Shown in pieces: positions 44,655 to 52,838 of a DNA stretch of 64,000 nt. Each line of letters begins with the position of its first letter. Positions within the stretch are counted from its first letter, which is position 1. Made by a program: the position numbers and the translations under genes. The stretch is from Sphaerimonospora thailandensis (GTDB lineage Bacteria > Actinomycetota > Actinomycetes > Streptosporangiales > Streptosporangiaceae): the NCBI RefSeq assembly GCF_016863115.1, contig NZ_BOOG01000036.1:17256-81255 (forward strand), given 5' to 3'. The notes below the pieces were generated by a model. That model had not been told where the DNA came from, did not search any database, and worked only from the letters and a program-made list of their open reading frames with translations.

Positions 44655-45014
44655 CTATCGCCTCAGCACACGTTTGTGGTAGTTCTCGATGTCTCGAACC
44701 TCGACGGTGACCTGGGTGGTCAGCCCGGTCCCGGGCCTGATGTGATCGCAGAGCGTCGCGAGGGTCAGATCCCCCAGCCGGGTTTTGACCGCGGGGTCAC
44801 GGCCGGGCAGGATCGCCAGATCCACGTGGATCATCGCCTCGGTGGCTGCTCCGCTACCGATGACCGCTTCAGCGATGGGATAGAAGCGAGTCTTGAAGTC
44901 TGGCAGGGCGCTGCCGATCAGCCCGGCCGCGGCCGAGTGAAGTGCCAGCGCGAACCCGCGCCGATCGAACGCCTCAGCAAGGGCGGCTGAGTACTCGACA
45001 GTGATCTGTGGCAT
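44655..45014 (-). CDS. 5-carboxymethyl-2-hydroxymuconate isomerase-family tautomerase
   Basis: A 119-aa tautomerase-superfamily protein (CHMI branch). Met is followed by Pro (MPQITVEYSAALAEAF), giving the N-terminal proline base after Met removal, and the length matches CHMI. Further marks are FKTRFYPIAEAVIGSG and MIHVDLAILPGRDPAVK. In 4-hydroxyphenylacetate degradation CHMI isomerises the ring-cleavage product, but no other gene of that pathway is nearby, so its role here is open. Confidence 0.82.
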   Translation of the reverse strand: MPQITVEYSAALAEAFDRRGFALALHSAAAGLIGSALPDFKTRFYPIAEAVIGSGAATEAMIHVDLAILPGRDPAVKTRLGDLTLATLCDHIRPGTGLTTQVTVEVRDIENYHKRVLRR

Positions 45015-45067
45015 GCCACTGATTATCGAGGCCGGCTGAGGCGCGCCATCGCCTACGGTGATCACAC

Positions 45068-45298
45068 TCAGGCCTCTTCCAGAAAGACGTAGGGGTCGGT
45101 GCGGTTGTCGTGTTTGTCGAGGATGAGGAAGGCGACGGTGTCGACTTCGGGGAAGCTCATCACCAGTCGCCAACCCTCGGGAAGTTGCACAACGCAGAAC
45201 CGGGGCCAGTTGCCCGGGCCCGATAGGCGGTAATGCGCGGCGGCACATCCACGCTGCGCGGTGTCGCGGTGGACCTGTACGAACGCTTCGGGCGGCTC
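45068..45298 (-). pseudogene. Remnant of a small protein gene (RelE-like C-terminus?)
   Basis: The minus-strand frame ending at 45068 reads convincingly (VVQLPEGWRLVMSFPEVD, then FLILDKHDNRTDPYVFLEEA), but it has no start codon before the GTG at 45190 or GTA/GTC valines further up. It is either a gene broken at its 5' end or a very short CDS of 40 codons from 45190. The WRL segment is faintly reminiscent of RelE/ParE toxins. The assignment is weak. Confidence 0.35.
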
Positions 45299-45314
45299 GG
45301 CCGTACGACCTTCG

Positions 45315-45575
45315 TTATGCTGCCGTCTCGCTCTGGTTGAACGCGGGGTAGCAGCTCCCGAGGCCGCCGAACGTGCGGGGGCATGGCGTGGATGTGCTGT
45401 TCAGGGTCCACATGAAGTGCATCGATGGCGGTGCGGTCATCCCGTCCTCAAAGACCTTCTCCTGATGCGCGGGATCCACGATCACGTTCCCTTCGCCGGG
45501 GTTTCCAACCCAATCGTCAGCCACGATCCATGACGGGGTAGCAGAGACCGGGGGTTCGATGTCGCTCGACGTCAA
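45315..45575 (-). CDS. Hypothetical 86-aa protein
   Basis: An 86-residue frame starting MTSSDIEPPVSATPSWIVAD and ending with a short Cys-containing tail (TPCPRTFGGLGSCYPAF). Composition is protein-like but codon bias is weaker than in neighbouring genes. No signal peptide and no family recognised. It may be real or a remnant of the decayed stretch around it. Confidence 0.35.
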   Translation of the reverse strand: MTSSDIEPPVSATPSWIVADDWVGNPGEGNVIVDPAHQEKVFEDGMTAPPSMHFMWTLNSTSTPCPRTFGGLGSCYPAFNQSETAA

Positions 45576-45647
45576 TTACGGTATGCATCTGGACGATCAC
45601 GGAAATTGGCCGAAGACCTGCGGGAGACCGCGCCTTACAGTGAAGAT

Positions 45648-45878
45648 ATGGGCATGTTGACTGTTGAACTCGACGTCAAGGCCGAGAAGGCCCTGGGCGA
45701 GCTGACTTCCGACGGCCGCTCCGCATCTGAAGCCGTCCGCGAAGCGCTTCTCATCGCCCAGCGTCTCCGTCGTATGGAACAGGCCCAAGTCGCAGCCGAG
45801 CGGTTGGCCAACGACCCCGCCGACAGGGCCGAAGCAGAAGCGATCATGAGGGACACGGAGCACCTGCGTGCGTGGTGA
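45648..45878 (+). CDS. Ribbon-helix-helix antitoxin
   Basis: A 76-aa small DNA-binding protein. MLTVELDVKAEKALGELTSD followed by GRSASEAVREALLIAQRLRR is a ribbon-helix-helix core, with an acidic C-terminal toxin-binding tail. It overlaps the downstream PemK/MazF-type toxin start by 11 bp, the usual antitoxin-toxin arrangement. The toxin partner is truncated, so this antitoxin may now be an orphan. Confidence 0.8.
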   Translation: MGMLTVELDVKAEKALGELTSDGRSASEAVREALLIAQRLRRMEQAQVAAERLANDPADRAEAEAIMRDTEHLRAW

Positions 45879-46110
45879 CGTGTACAGGCTGCGCGCTCCC
45901 CGAGACGCGATGGCCCATGAGCAACGAGGTGAGCGTTTCGCGGTGATCCTCCAGTCGGACTTCCTCGCCCACATCTCCACCGTGCGGATAGCCCCGACCT
46001 CAGCGAGTACGCCTCCCGCACATGGACCTATGGCGGCGGGTTTCGTCTGGGTTGCGGGCGGGGCAGTCGCCCGATGTAACCGCTGGTCAGACGCCGTTTT
46101 GACTGGTTGA
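45868..46110 (+). pseudogene. Truncated PemK/MazF-type toxin
   Basis: The N-terminal half is clearly PemK-like: RGDVYRLRAPRDAMAHEQRG, ERFAVILQSD and TVRIAPTSAS. After APTSAS the expected C-terminal half (normally another 50-60 residues with a VLVEQ-type strand) is replaced by unrelated Gly/Ala-rich sequence to a stop at 46110. I see no continuation in the other frames. The break falls within about 100 bp of the degenerate tRNA, so a rearrangement at the island edge probably cut the gene. Confidence 0.75.
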
Positions 46111-46111
46111 G

Positions 46112-46198
46112 CGGAGAGCGTGGGATTCGAACCCACGAGGACCGTCACCGGCCCTAGAGCGGTTTTCAAGAGCACTACGGTTCCCGCACCCCACCGCC
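46112..46198 (-). tRNA. Degenerate tRNA-Ser(UGA) with intact 3' half: probable attachment site
   Basis: On the minus strand the 3' half of a tRNA-Ser is intact. It has anticodon loop CTTGAAA (46164-46170, anticodon TGA), a long variable arm GGGCCG-GTGA-CGGTCC, T-arm GTGGG-TTCGAAT-CCCAC and acceptor strand GCTCTCC (46113-46119) plus discriminator G. The 5' half does not fit: the anticodon stem has two mismatches (GTGCT against ACCGC), and no GGAGAGC is present to pair the acceptor. This is the pattern left when an element integrates into a tRNA 3' end: one end regains a whole tRNA, the other keeps only the 3' half. On that reading the element lies to the right. It probably is not a functional tRNA. 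Confidence 0.7.
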
Positions 46199-46302
46199 CC
46201 TGACCTACGGCTCAGCCCTAAACAGAGATCGGACCAAATAAGATCATCCCGAAAATATCCCGCGGGGTGAGGCCGCCGTGTCGCTCCGAGGAGGCTCGGG
46301 GT

Positions 46303-46509
46303 CTAGATCCCCTCACCCGGACGGGTGATGTCGACGTTCGGGAACAGGTGGTGGAGGACGTCGTCATCGGCGTCCAGGTTGCACTCGACGAAGTGGTGAT
46401 AGCCCACCTCCGACGCATACTGCCGCCATTCCTCGCGCTCGTGCTCCGAAATCGACCACCACGCGTCGCTGGACTCCAACGGGCTCTTCTCCTGCTCACT
46501 CATGCCCAT
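46303..46509 (-). CDS. Hypothetical 68-aa acidic protein
   Basis: A small soluble acidic protein (SSDAWWSISEHEREEWRQYA, then HHFVECNLDADDDVLHHLFP). ATG 46509 is favoured among four in-frame ATGs because AAGG lies seven bases upstream. No family recognised; it is the first frame with protein-like composition inside the putative island. Confidence 0.5.
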   Translation of the reverse strand: MGMSEQEKSPLESSDAWWSISEHEREEWRQYASEVGYHHFVECNLDADDDVLHHLFPNVDITRPGEGI

Positions 46510-46662
46510 CATCATGCCTTGGACGGGGGACAAACCCGGACTGGCCCTCGGAGCCCGCGGGAGCCGAGAACGGTGACTGACGCCATACGGCACGCCGCCG
46601 TGGTCGTCACGGCCTCGATCCCCGCGCTCGACGGCGAACCAGCGCGCGTGCTGTGCTGGGGA

Positions 46663-46851
46663 TCAGCTCGACTCGGCCAGCGTCCAGCCGTTCTTGCGCT
46701 CCAGCCCCGACAGCAGGCCCTCCAGGCATCTGCGGGTACGCAGCCGGACCTCCCGGCGCTCGAACCGGCCCGCGACCAGAGCGAACGCTTCGTCGAGCTC
46801 TCCCTGATCGGTTAGCTCCCGTCCACGGTGATCGGTCGGACGTCGTGGCAT
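46663..46851 (-). pseudogene. IS701/IS4-type transposase N-terminal fragment
   Basis: A 62-residue frame containing AGRFERREVRLRTRRCLEGL and LLSGLERKNGWTLAE, the N-terminal signature of actinobacterial DDE transposases of the IS701 type. It stops right after TLAESS; the catalytic core is missing from all frames nearby and no terminal inverted repeats were found. A relic of an insertion. Confidence 0.75.
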
Positions 46852-46992
46852 CCGCCCCAGAGGCGGTGCATCTCGACATTCTGGCCGTGCCTTGAAATGG
46901 TCAACGTGTACGACCTGTGGTGAGGCCCTTGGTCAGAGATCGCGTATCAGCAAGCAACTGGGGGTGATCAGCCCGTAGGGGCATACCGCGGC

Positions 46993-47439
46993 TTAGCGGA
47001 TCGTTCGGACCAGATCGGCTGCCCGTGCGCTGACCGCCGTCACCGCTTCGACTGGATGGACGCTGGCCTTGAGTGTTCGGAACACCTGCTCTGCCTCTTC
47101 GTAGGCCGCTTGCTGCTCAGAGGTTTCCGGTGTCGCCACCACTATCTGCAGGTCGACGTCTTTGGCGATAGAACTAAGTCGACCTTGAGCATCCACGAGT
47201 CGGGCCTCGTCGCCACTACGCAACCGTTCTAGGGCGAATCCCCAAGCTTTGACCTGTGTGATCACTCGGTCCAGGTGGGTGACACGGAAGGACCAGCCCT
47301 GTGCCAACTGCAATACTTTCCCGTTTGCGCCGGCCCGAACTCGCTGCTGTACGGCCCTCCGTTGGGCTGAAGCCGCCACAAGGCCCGCATATATCCCGTG
47401 CCTGACGTGGAGGGTGCTCCACGGGGAAGCACCCTCCAT
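46993..47439 (-). CDS. Hypothetical 148-aa protein
   Basis: A soluble, largely helical frame (VLQLAQGWSFRVTHLDRVIT, LERLRSGDEARLVDAQGRLS, AAYEEAEQVFRTLKASVHPV). ATG 47439 follows GGGGAG closely. It lies 13 bp after a small membrane-protein gene on the same strand, so the two may be an operon. No family recognised. Confidence 0.55.
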   Translation of the reverse strand: MEGASPWSTLHVRHGIYAGLVAASAQRRAVQQRVRAGANGKVLQLAQGWSFRVTHLDRVITQVKAWGFALERLRSGDEARLVDAQGRLSSIAKDVDLQIVVATPETSEQQAAYEEAEQVFRTLKASVHPVEAVTAVSARAADLVRTIR

Positions 47440-47452
47440 AATCTCCCCGCCC

Positions 47453-47635
47453 CTACTTCTTCTTCCTTGAGTGCTGAAGCAGGATGTACATCAGGGTCGC
47501 TGTGGTTAGGTCTGCCATGATCATTCGAGCATCGTCAGTCTTGACCCCAAGCCGTATCAAAGCCACCGCTAGCAGCGCGAGGACGGCAAGAGGCAGGCCG
47601 GGACCATTCTTGATGCGAAGCGATACGCTAACCAC
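47453..47635 (-). CDS. Small membrane protein, 60 aa
   Basis: Two hydrophobic segments (GLPLAVLALLAVALIRLGV and LTTATLMYILL) and a basic tail HSRKKK, typical of a small two-helix membrane protein. It is upstream of the 148-aa gene on the same strand and downstream of a strong inverted repeat. Function unknown. Confidence 0.5.
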   Translation of the reverse strand: MVSVSLRIKNGPGLPLAVLALLAVALIRLGVKTDDARMIMADLTTATLMYILLQHSRKKK

Positions 47636-47670
47636 GTAGGGCTCCTTCCGTGTCGGAGGTGAGTTCTGCT

Positions 47671-47714
47671 GCGCCGCCTCGGCTCGGGTTCGAGAGTCCT
47701 TCCCGAGGCGGCGC
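47671..47714. repeat. 12-bp inverted repeat upstream of the small membrane-protein gene
   Basis: Perfect arms GCGCCGCCTCGG (47671-47682) and CCGAGGCGGCGC (47703-47714) with a 20-base loop. It can fold as a leader hairpin of the minus-strand pair at 46993-47635 or terminate transcription from the right. Nothing coding overlaps it. Confidence 0.5.
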
Positions 47715-48182
47715 GCGTCAGCCTACTCCTCCACGCCCAAGATCGCGACACGCGTAGCTAAACTTTCAGTATCTCATGTTAGCCAGATCGCTAGCAACAA
47801 TATTCACTGTCGAAAAATAATACTTCGAGATTCCCCCGTACAGGGGGGTACTGCCCTCCAAGCCGCGCTCGTCTCCGCATGGCTCAGGCTCGTCCGGTGC
47901 GTCTCTCGCAGTCTCTACCGTCTCAAGGCCTCCTTCAGGAGGTCGGAGCAGGTGCTGAAGCCTCCGGCCGCGATCTCGAGCTGGCCGGGGTGACCGTGCC
48001 ACCACCTTGGTCGCCGCCCCGCAAAGGACTTGATCGCTGCTCCTGTGAGCACGATCAACAAGCCCACACAGTCTGATCAATCCGGGATAGCTTCAGTGCG
48101 CTGGCCATACCGATACAACGCCCACGTACCGACCAATCAAGGCAGTCAGTCAACTATTCGGAAGTTCATGGCACTGCCGCTA
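47715..48182. other. Non-coding or decayed stretch
   Basis: About 470 bp with no convincing gene on either strand. It contains an A/T-rich patch around 47760-47830, unusual for this genome, which could hold the promoter of the minus-strand genes at 46993-47635. Frames are short and without family resemblance. Confidence 0.5.
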
Positions 48183-48552
48183 CCTGTGCTCGTGGAGGAT
48201 CTCCATAGCTTCCAGCACGTTGCGGACTACGGCGGCGTTGCGCTTGCACCTCGGGCCAGGTTCCGCGTTGACCCGCACTGTTCGAAGACCGGCGCGTCAG
48301 CCGGCTACGTCAGTGACCGGGTTGTCACCGATCACCTATCTGCTCTCGCTGAAAGTTGCGTCGTATCCCTTGGACGCGTTTTCGAACAGCTCGGCATCGG
48401 GCTTGCGGATGCCCTCGGCTCCCGACAGGGCGTGGGCGTCGACGGTCTCGGCCAACCCGGTTTGCGGGATCTTCCCGAGCTGGTTGTCTGCTGTATCGTA
48501 GGTGACGATCGCTATAGGCCATGCACGCCGCCACCCTGGTCGGTCTACTATT
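48183..48552 (-). pseudogene. HAD-superfamily hydrolase pseudogene
   Basis: Reading the minus strand, a HAD hydrolase middle and C-terminus is recognisable: AIVTYDTADNQLGKIPQTGL, GIRKPDAELFE, then VIGDNPVTDVAG and GLRTVRVNAEPG, ending VVRNVLEAMEILHEH. A TAG interrupts it before VIGDNP and a TGA after DVAG, and the catalytic N-terminus is missing. It was probably a chromosomal or element gene that has been inactivated. Confidence 0.75.
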
Positions 48553-49395
48553 ACGCGGCCGCTCCGGGAACGGTCTGATCTGTAATACGGTGGTAAGAGG
48601 AGCAGGACCTCAAGTCGCCGGACCCAGAGTCGGAAGCGGCAGCCAACAGAGCACCCGCTTTAGGAGAGCGGTGGTCGTATAGCCCTCCCGCGTGGCGTGA
48701 GCTGCGCGAACACCCCATGTGACACGCTTGCGTTTCCAAGATCATCCCGCACCTGTCCCGCACGCGTCCACTCGGGCCACACGCCGCTCGGCGGCAAGCC
48801 GGACCCGAAGCGCAAGGCCATCAGGGCTGACCACCGGGCGGCCCGGCGGCATGACCTTCGCTTTTCCAGCAGAGTAGTCACTCTGGCTGAGCCGATGGTT
48901 TTACAGCGCGTGACCTTTCCACGGTCTACGGTGCTCTTGACCTGCACCGGAGCCTTGCCGTATGCCCCCTCGCCCTCAAGATCATTTCAGGCAATTGCAC
49001 AGTGCGGTGATCAAGCTTCTCTAGACCGGAAATCAACGCTATGAGAACCACGTCCAGCGGAACGCCCCTGGGATCCAGGCCCTAGCTAAGGGCCGAAAGC
49101 CGCGAGGCAGGTGGGTAACAGCACCGCACCTGGATGGTCTCCGCACCTTCCGGCTGGCAGGACAATGCATCTTCTCCCGGTGCGCTAGAGATCATCGCGC
49201 CTACCCACCCGCCCTGCCGTCCGCCCCACGGCTGGAGGATCAGTCCAGGATTTGACCAAATCAGCCAAGACGAAGCGGATCACAGTCATGTATCTGGGGT
49301 CTGTAGCGTCCTGCTGCGAAACGATCTACTTCCCAGGCGGCCCTCTATGCAGCTACTCTCGACCCAGGAACTTGAGCAAGTCATCGGGAGAGGCG
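48553..49395. other. Gene-free stretch left of the defence island
   Basis: Some 840 bp without a supported gene. A tRNA-like anticodon arm (CCGCT-TTAGGAG-AGCGG, 48655-48671) is visible but lacks a T-arm and acceptor, so it is not called a tRNA. The last 150 bases upstream of 49396 should hold the promoter of the GHKL/DUF4338 pair; no clear elements were identified. Confidence 0.5.
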
Positions 49396-50853
49396 ATGGA
49401 CCGACAGACGCACCGTAGAGACGACCTCGTGGTCTCCTCCAACTTCATACGCGCAATCCGGGAGTCGGGCTACGTCAGCCTCTCGACCGCCCTCGCCGAA
49501 CTCATAGACAACTCGCTCCAGGCATCCGCAACGCAGGTCGAGGTCACGATCACGCGTCCCACCGCAGGCAGCCTTCCGGAGATTCGTGTAGAGGACAACG
49601 GGGAAGGCATGTCGCGCTCCCAACTGGAGGCGTGCCTCCGCTTCGGTGGCTCGTCACGCTTCGACGAGCGGCAGTCGTTCGGTCGGTTTGGTATGGGCCT
49701 GCCTGCTGCATCCCTCAGCCAGGCTCGGCGAGTCGAGGTGACCTCCTGGCAGAACGGACACACGGCAAACCAGGTCTTCTTAGACGTCGACGCCATCGCC
49801 GTAGGGACCCCGGTTGATCTTCATGCTCGGCCACAATCTGGCATCACTACAGGGTCGGGCTGCCTGGTGGTCTGGCGAAGCTGCGACCGCATAGAGTACC
49901 GGCGTCTCGCGTGGCTCGAACGCGCCTTGCGCCGCGATCTCGGACGCATGTACCGGCGCTTCCTGAGCAACGGCGACCTCACCCTGACCATCAACGGCAG
50001 GCAGGTTGATCCGGTTGATCCCCTGCTGCTCATGGCGAAGGTGGAGGGGCACAGCGCACGCCTGGCCTTCGAGCCGCTCCGCTACGAACTCGCAGCGTCG
50101 TCGGGCGAGACGGCCTTCGTCACAGTTCGGTTTGCGATGCTGCCGGTTCATAAGTGGCATCATCTGGATAACATGACCAAGCGACGCGTAGGCATCGTGG
50201 GCGGAGCAGGTGTCTCCATCCTCCGTGCCAGCCGCGAGATCGCAAGTGGTTGGCACCTCATGGGCGCGAAACGAAAAGAAAACTATGACGACTGGTGGCG
50301 CTGCGAGATCGAGTTCGACCCGATCCTCGATGAGCATTTCGGCATTACCATCAACAAGCAGGGCATCCGACCTTCTCAGGTACTCCAGGAGGCCCTCGGG
50401 CCGGAATTGGAGTCGATTGCCCGACTGTTGAACTCGCGCGTGCGCCAGGCGTTCGAGGAGGTCAAGTTTCAAGCGGCGACGGAAACGTCCTGTCGGATAG
50501 CGGAGGCCGCGGATGTTGACCTGCCCGTCATTCGTACGGCTGGAAAAGGCTCGGGTGCCCTGAGCTACCGAATCGGATCCGAGCAACTTCCGATAGAGAC
50601 GATGTTCATCTCGGCCCTGAAGCGGCGCACGCTCGACGTAACGCTGAACGTGGACCACCCCGCCTTCGCAGCGTTGTACCGCCCCCTCCAGACGCTGAGT
50701 GACGAGGCGGCAGGAGAACTGCGCATTGCACTCGAGCTTTTCCTCCTGTCCTTTGCGCGAACCACAGCGCTCCTGGATCGCGACGGCCATAACTGCGACG
50801 CTCTCCTACAACTGTGGAGCAGGACCTACGGACGGATGCTCCAGAAGTCATGA
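49396..50853 (+). CDS. GHKL-type ATPase (MutL/Hsp90-like ATP-binding domain)
   Basis: A 485-aa protein whose first 200 residues form a GHKL ATPase: STALAELIDNSLQASA (N box, Mg-binding Asn), RVEDNGEGMSRSQLE (G1), and FGRFGMGLPAASLSQARRVE (lid/G2). The rest is unassigned, with a conserved-looking FGITINKQGIRPSQVLQEAL. ATG 49396 is chosen because GGGAGAGGC precedes it and earlier residues lack homology. The stop overlaps the DUF4338 gene start (ATGA), so the two are made together. GHKL ATPases with this layout occur in MORC-like and Zorya-independent defence settings. A DNA-clamp role is inferred. Confidence 0.85.
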   Translation: MDRQTHRRDDLVVSSNFIRAIRESGYVSLSTALAELIDNSLQASATQVEVTITRPTAGSLPEIRVEDNGEGMSRSQLEACLRFGGSSRFDERQSFGRFGMGLPAASLSQARRVEVTSWQNGHTANQVFLDVDAIAVGTPVDLHARPQSGITTGSGCLVVWRSCDRIEYRRLAWLERALRRDLGRMYRRFLSNGDLTLTINGRQVDPVDPLLLMAKVEGHSARLAFEPLRYELAASSGETAFVTVRFAMLPVHKWHHLDNMTKRRVGIVGGAGVSILRASREIASGWHLMGAKRKENYDDWWRCEIEFDPILDEHFGITINKQGIRPSQVLQEALGPELESIARLLNSRVRQAFEEVKFQAATETSCRIAEAADVDLPVIRTAGKGSGALSYRIGSEQLPIETMFISALKRRTLDVTLNVDHPAFAALYRPLQTLSDEAAGELRIALELFLLSFARTTALLDRDGHNCDALLQLWSRTYGRMLQKS

Positions 50854-52814
50854 ACCAAGACGCGATGCTCGTGCCTCTCAGCCTTCCGGCCGACGCCTCC
50901 CGCCAGGAACGGCAAGGGTTCGCCCGACTCTGCACGCTGCTCGCGAGCGCTGCGGAGGGTGCTAAGACTGTAGGCGATCACGACCACTGGGTCCGCACCG
51001 CAAAGATCAAAAATCTGTATGACCAGCCTCTGCTCGCTGCAGCTGCTCACGCCGCTATCGATCTCGTAAATCAAGGCTGGACGGTTCGGATCGACAAGTC
51101 CAGGGCTATATTTGCTCCTCCGTCGGTACACAGCGACCGCGAGGCCGAGAAGGCCCGGATCCGCCGTCAGGAGCTCCTCCGTCGCGATGAGCAGCTTAGG
51201 AAGGGCAGCGTTCGGAAATTTGTCGAGAGCATGGAGCGCACGCACCAGCATGGCGACCGGTTAGTCTCCGTCTTCAACTTGATGCGCGACGGCCGAGAGT
51301 TGATAGAAGCACTTCAGCGCGCCGGTGCGTCCGCGGATGTCATCAAGCCCTACGTTCAGATTGTTGACTCCTCCACCTGCGAACTGACCGGTTTCAAGCT
51401 CCACGACATCTGGCGCTACTTTCGCCACACGTGGTCCAATGCCTACGCGACCGTGCCCGGCCGCTCGATGCCGATTCTGATCCGGGACGCAGCCACCCAG
51501 TTTCACGCCGTGATCGGGCTTGCGGCGATCTCCAGCCCGGTCGTCCAGATCGCTGAGCGCGACCAATGGATAGGCTGGGAGACCGATCAATTCCTCGAGC
51601 AGGTGCGCGCTAAGCCCACTGACGATATCGCCTGCTGGCTGGCCCAGCGGATCAATGCTCAGCAGAGCGAGATCTATGTCGACGATCTCCTCCGCGACGG
51701 AATTCTCCAACCGACCGACCTGACGACGCCCACTCCGGAGGTGATTGCCCGGCTGCGGGCGGACGCCGAGCGACACCGTCAGAGGCACCACCAGGCCAGC
51801 ACGATCCGCGAGGTCCGCAACATCAAGCACGGCGCGTGGGTGGATCGCGCTATGACAGACCTGTTTCGGAGCAAGCGTTCGTCGGCGCTCGCTGAGACCC
51901 TGGAGATCGCCACCCTGCTCGGCGCATATCTCTCCCCGCCTACGGCCGAAGGACTCACCAAGGCCTTTTCGGATCCTAAGACTCGTACGCAGATGCGTCG
52001 CGTGGTGCGTCGCGCACGAGGAGAGCGAGTCGGCACCGTCATTGCCGACCTCACCGTCTGCGGCGCAGTGGCACCCTACAACGCACTTGCGGCGGGAAAA
52101 CTGGTGGGGGCGCTGGCCGTCTCCCCCCGGGTACTGGCCGCTTACCGTGAGAAGTACGCGCGCCCAAGTGAGATTGCGTCGGCGATGGCCGGTCGTCCAA
52201 TCCTGCGTGAGACCCGCCTCTCCTTCGTCGGAACCACGTCGCTCTACGGCACCGGTTCAAGCCAGTACAACCGGCTGTTCTGGCCCGCCGAGATCATGGG
52301 GGGCAAAAGTAACACTCGTGTGGGCTTCCATGAACTCGGACGGTCGCGCTCGTTCGGAACCTCTCACTTCTCGGAAGAGACCGTCAACGCGCTAGTCCGA
52401 CTTTCGGCGCTGAGCGGCTCGGTCGTCCGAGTCAACGGCCTGTTCGGCGAGGGTGTCAGCCCTCGGCTGCGCAAGGTGCGGCTAGGGCTCGCCGCACTCG
52501 GTTGGCCCGCCGACGAACTACTCAGGCACGGGCGCGAACGCATCCTCTACGGCGTTCCACTGGTCGAAAACCTGCGGGACTACTCACTCGGCATCGACCG
52601 TGAACCGAAGTACCTGCTGAATCCCGAATTGCCCGAAGCGGACGCCAAGGTCGCCGATTGGTGGCTCGAGCGCTGGTGCCGGCAGAGGGCGACGCGCCAG
52701 GATGTCCTTGAGTCCATGCGTTCCCACCGGTTGGTCCGGCCGGTGCGGCACGGCGCCCGCGTACCGTTGCCTGCCGGAGACGAAATGCTCGAAATGCTCC
52801 CTATCGTCACCTAA
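50850..52814 (+). CDS. DUF4338 / DruA-like protein
   Basis: A 654-aa protein. The second half matches the DUF4338 family that includes Druantia DruA: GLAAISSPVVQIAERDQWIG, CGAVAPYNALAAGKLVGALA, and FVGTTSLYGTGSSQYNRLFW. The N-terminal 200 residues are an extension with a charged helix (DREAEKARIRRQELLRRDEQ) not typical of the roughly 400-aa DruA. Its ATG overlaps the GHKL ATPase stop. It ends 24 bp from the stop of the convergent nuclease gene. Together with the DUF1998 helicase across that junction it points to a Druantia-related defence locus. Biochemical activity of DruA is not known to me. Confidence 0.82.
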   Translation: MNQDAMLVPLSLPADASRQERQGFARLCTLLASAAEGAKTVGDHDHWVRTAKIKNLYDQPLLAAAAHAAIDLVNQGWTVRIDKSRAIFAPPSVHSDREAEKARIRRQELLRRDEQLRKGSVRKFVESMERTHQHGDRLVSVFNLMRDGRELIEALQRAGASADVIKPYVQIVDSSTCELTGFKLHDIWRYFRHTWSNAYATVPGRSMPILIRDAATQFHAVIGLAAISSPVVQIAERDQWIGWETDQFLEQVRAKPTDDIACWLAQRINAQQSEIYVDDLLRDGILQPTDLTTPTPEVIARLRADAERHRQRHHQASTIREVRNIKHGAWVDRAMTDLFRSKRSSALAETLEIATLLGAYLSPPTAEGLTKAFSDPKTRTQMRRVVRRARGERVGTVIADLTVCGAVAPYNALAAGKLVGALAVSPRVLAAYREKYARPSEIASAMAGRPILRETRLSFVGTTSLYGTGSSQYNRLFWPAEIMGGKSNTRVGFHELGRSRSFGTSHFSEETVNALVRLSALSGSVVRVNGLFGEGVSPRLRKVRLGLAALGWPADELLRHGRERILYGVPLVENLRDYSLGIDREPKYLLNPELPEADAKVADWWLERWCRQRATRQDVLESMRSHRLVRPVRHGARVPLPAGDEMLEMLPIVT

Positions 52815-52838
52815 CGCCCCGAGCATCGCCGAACACCA

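Noticed and set aside
46112..46198. tRNA-Sec (selC), suggested by the TGA-containing anticodon loop and long variable arm
   Set aside because: The anticodon loop CTTGAAA reads TGA, which decodes UCA serine; tRNA-Sec would show TCA. The T-arm and acceptor fit tRNA-Ser.
48030..48578. A 182-residue plus-strand frame
   Set aside because: It is the antisense of the HAD pseudogene, which gives recognisable family sequence on the minus strand.
48640..48700. A second tRNA around the hairpin CCGCT-TTAGGAG-AGCGG
   Set aside because: Only an anticodon-like arm forms. No T-arm with TTCGA and no acceptor pairing are present, and the anticodon AGG would be unusual.
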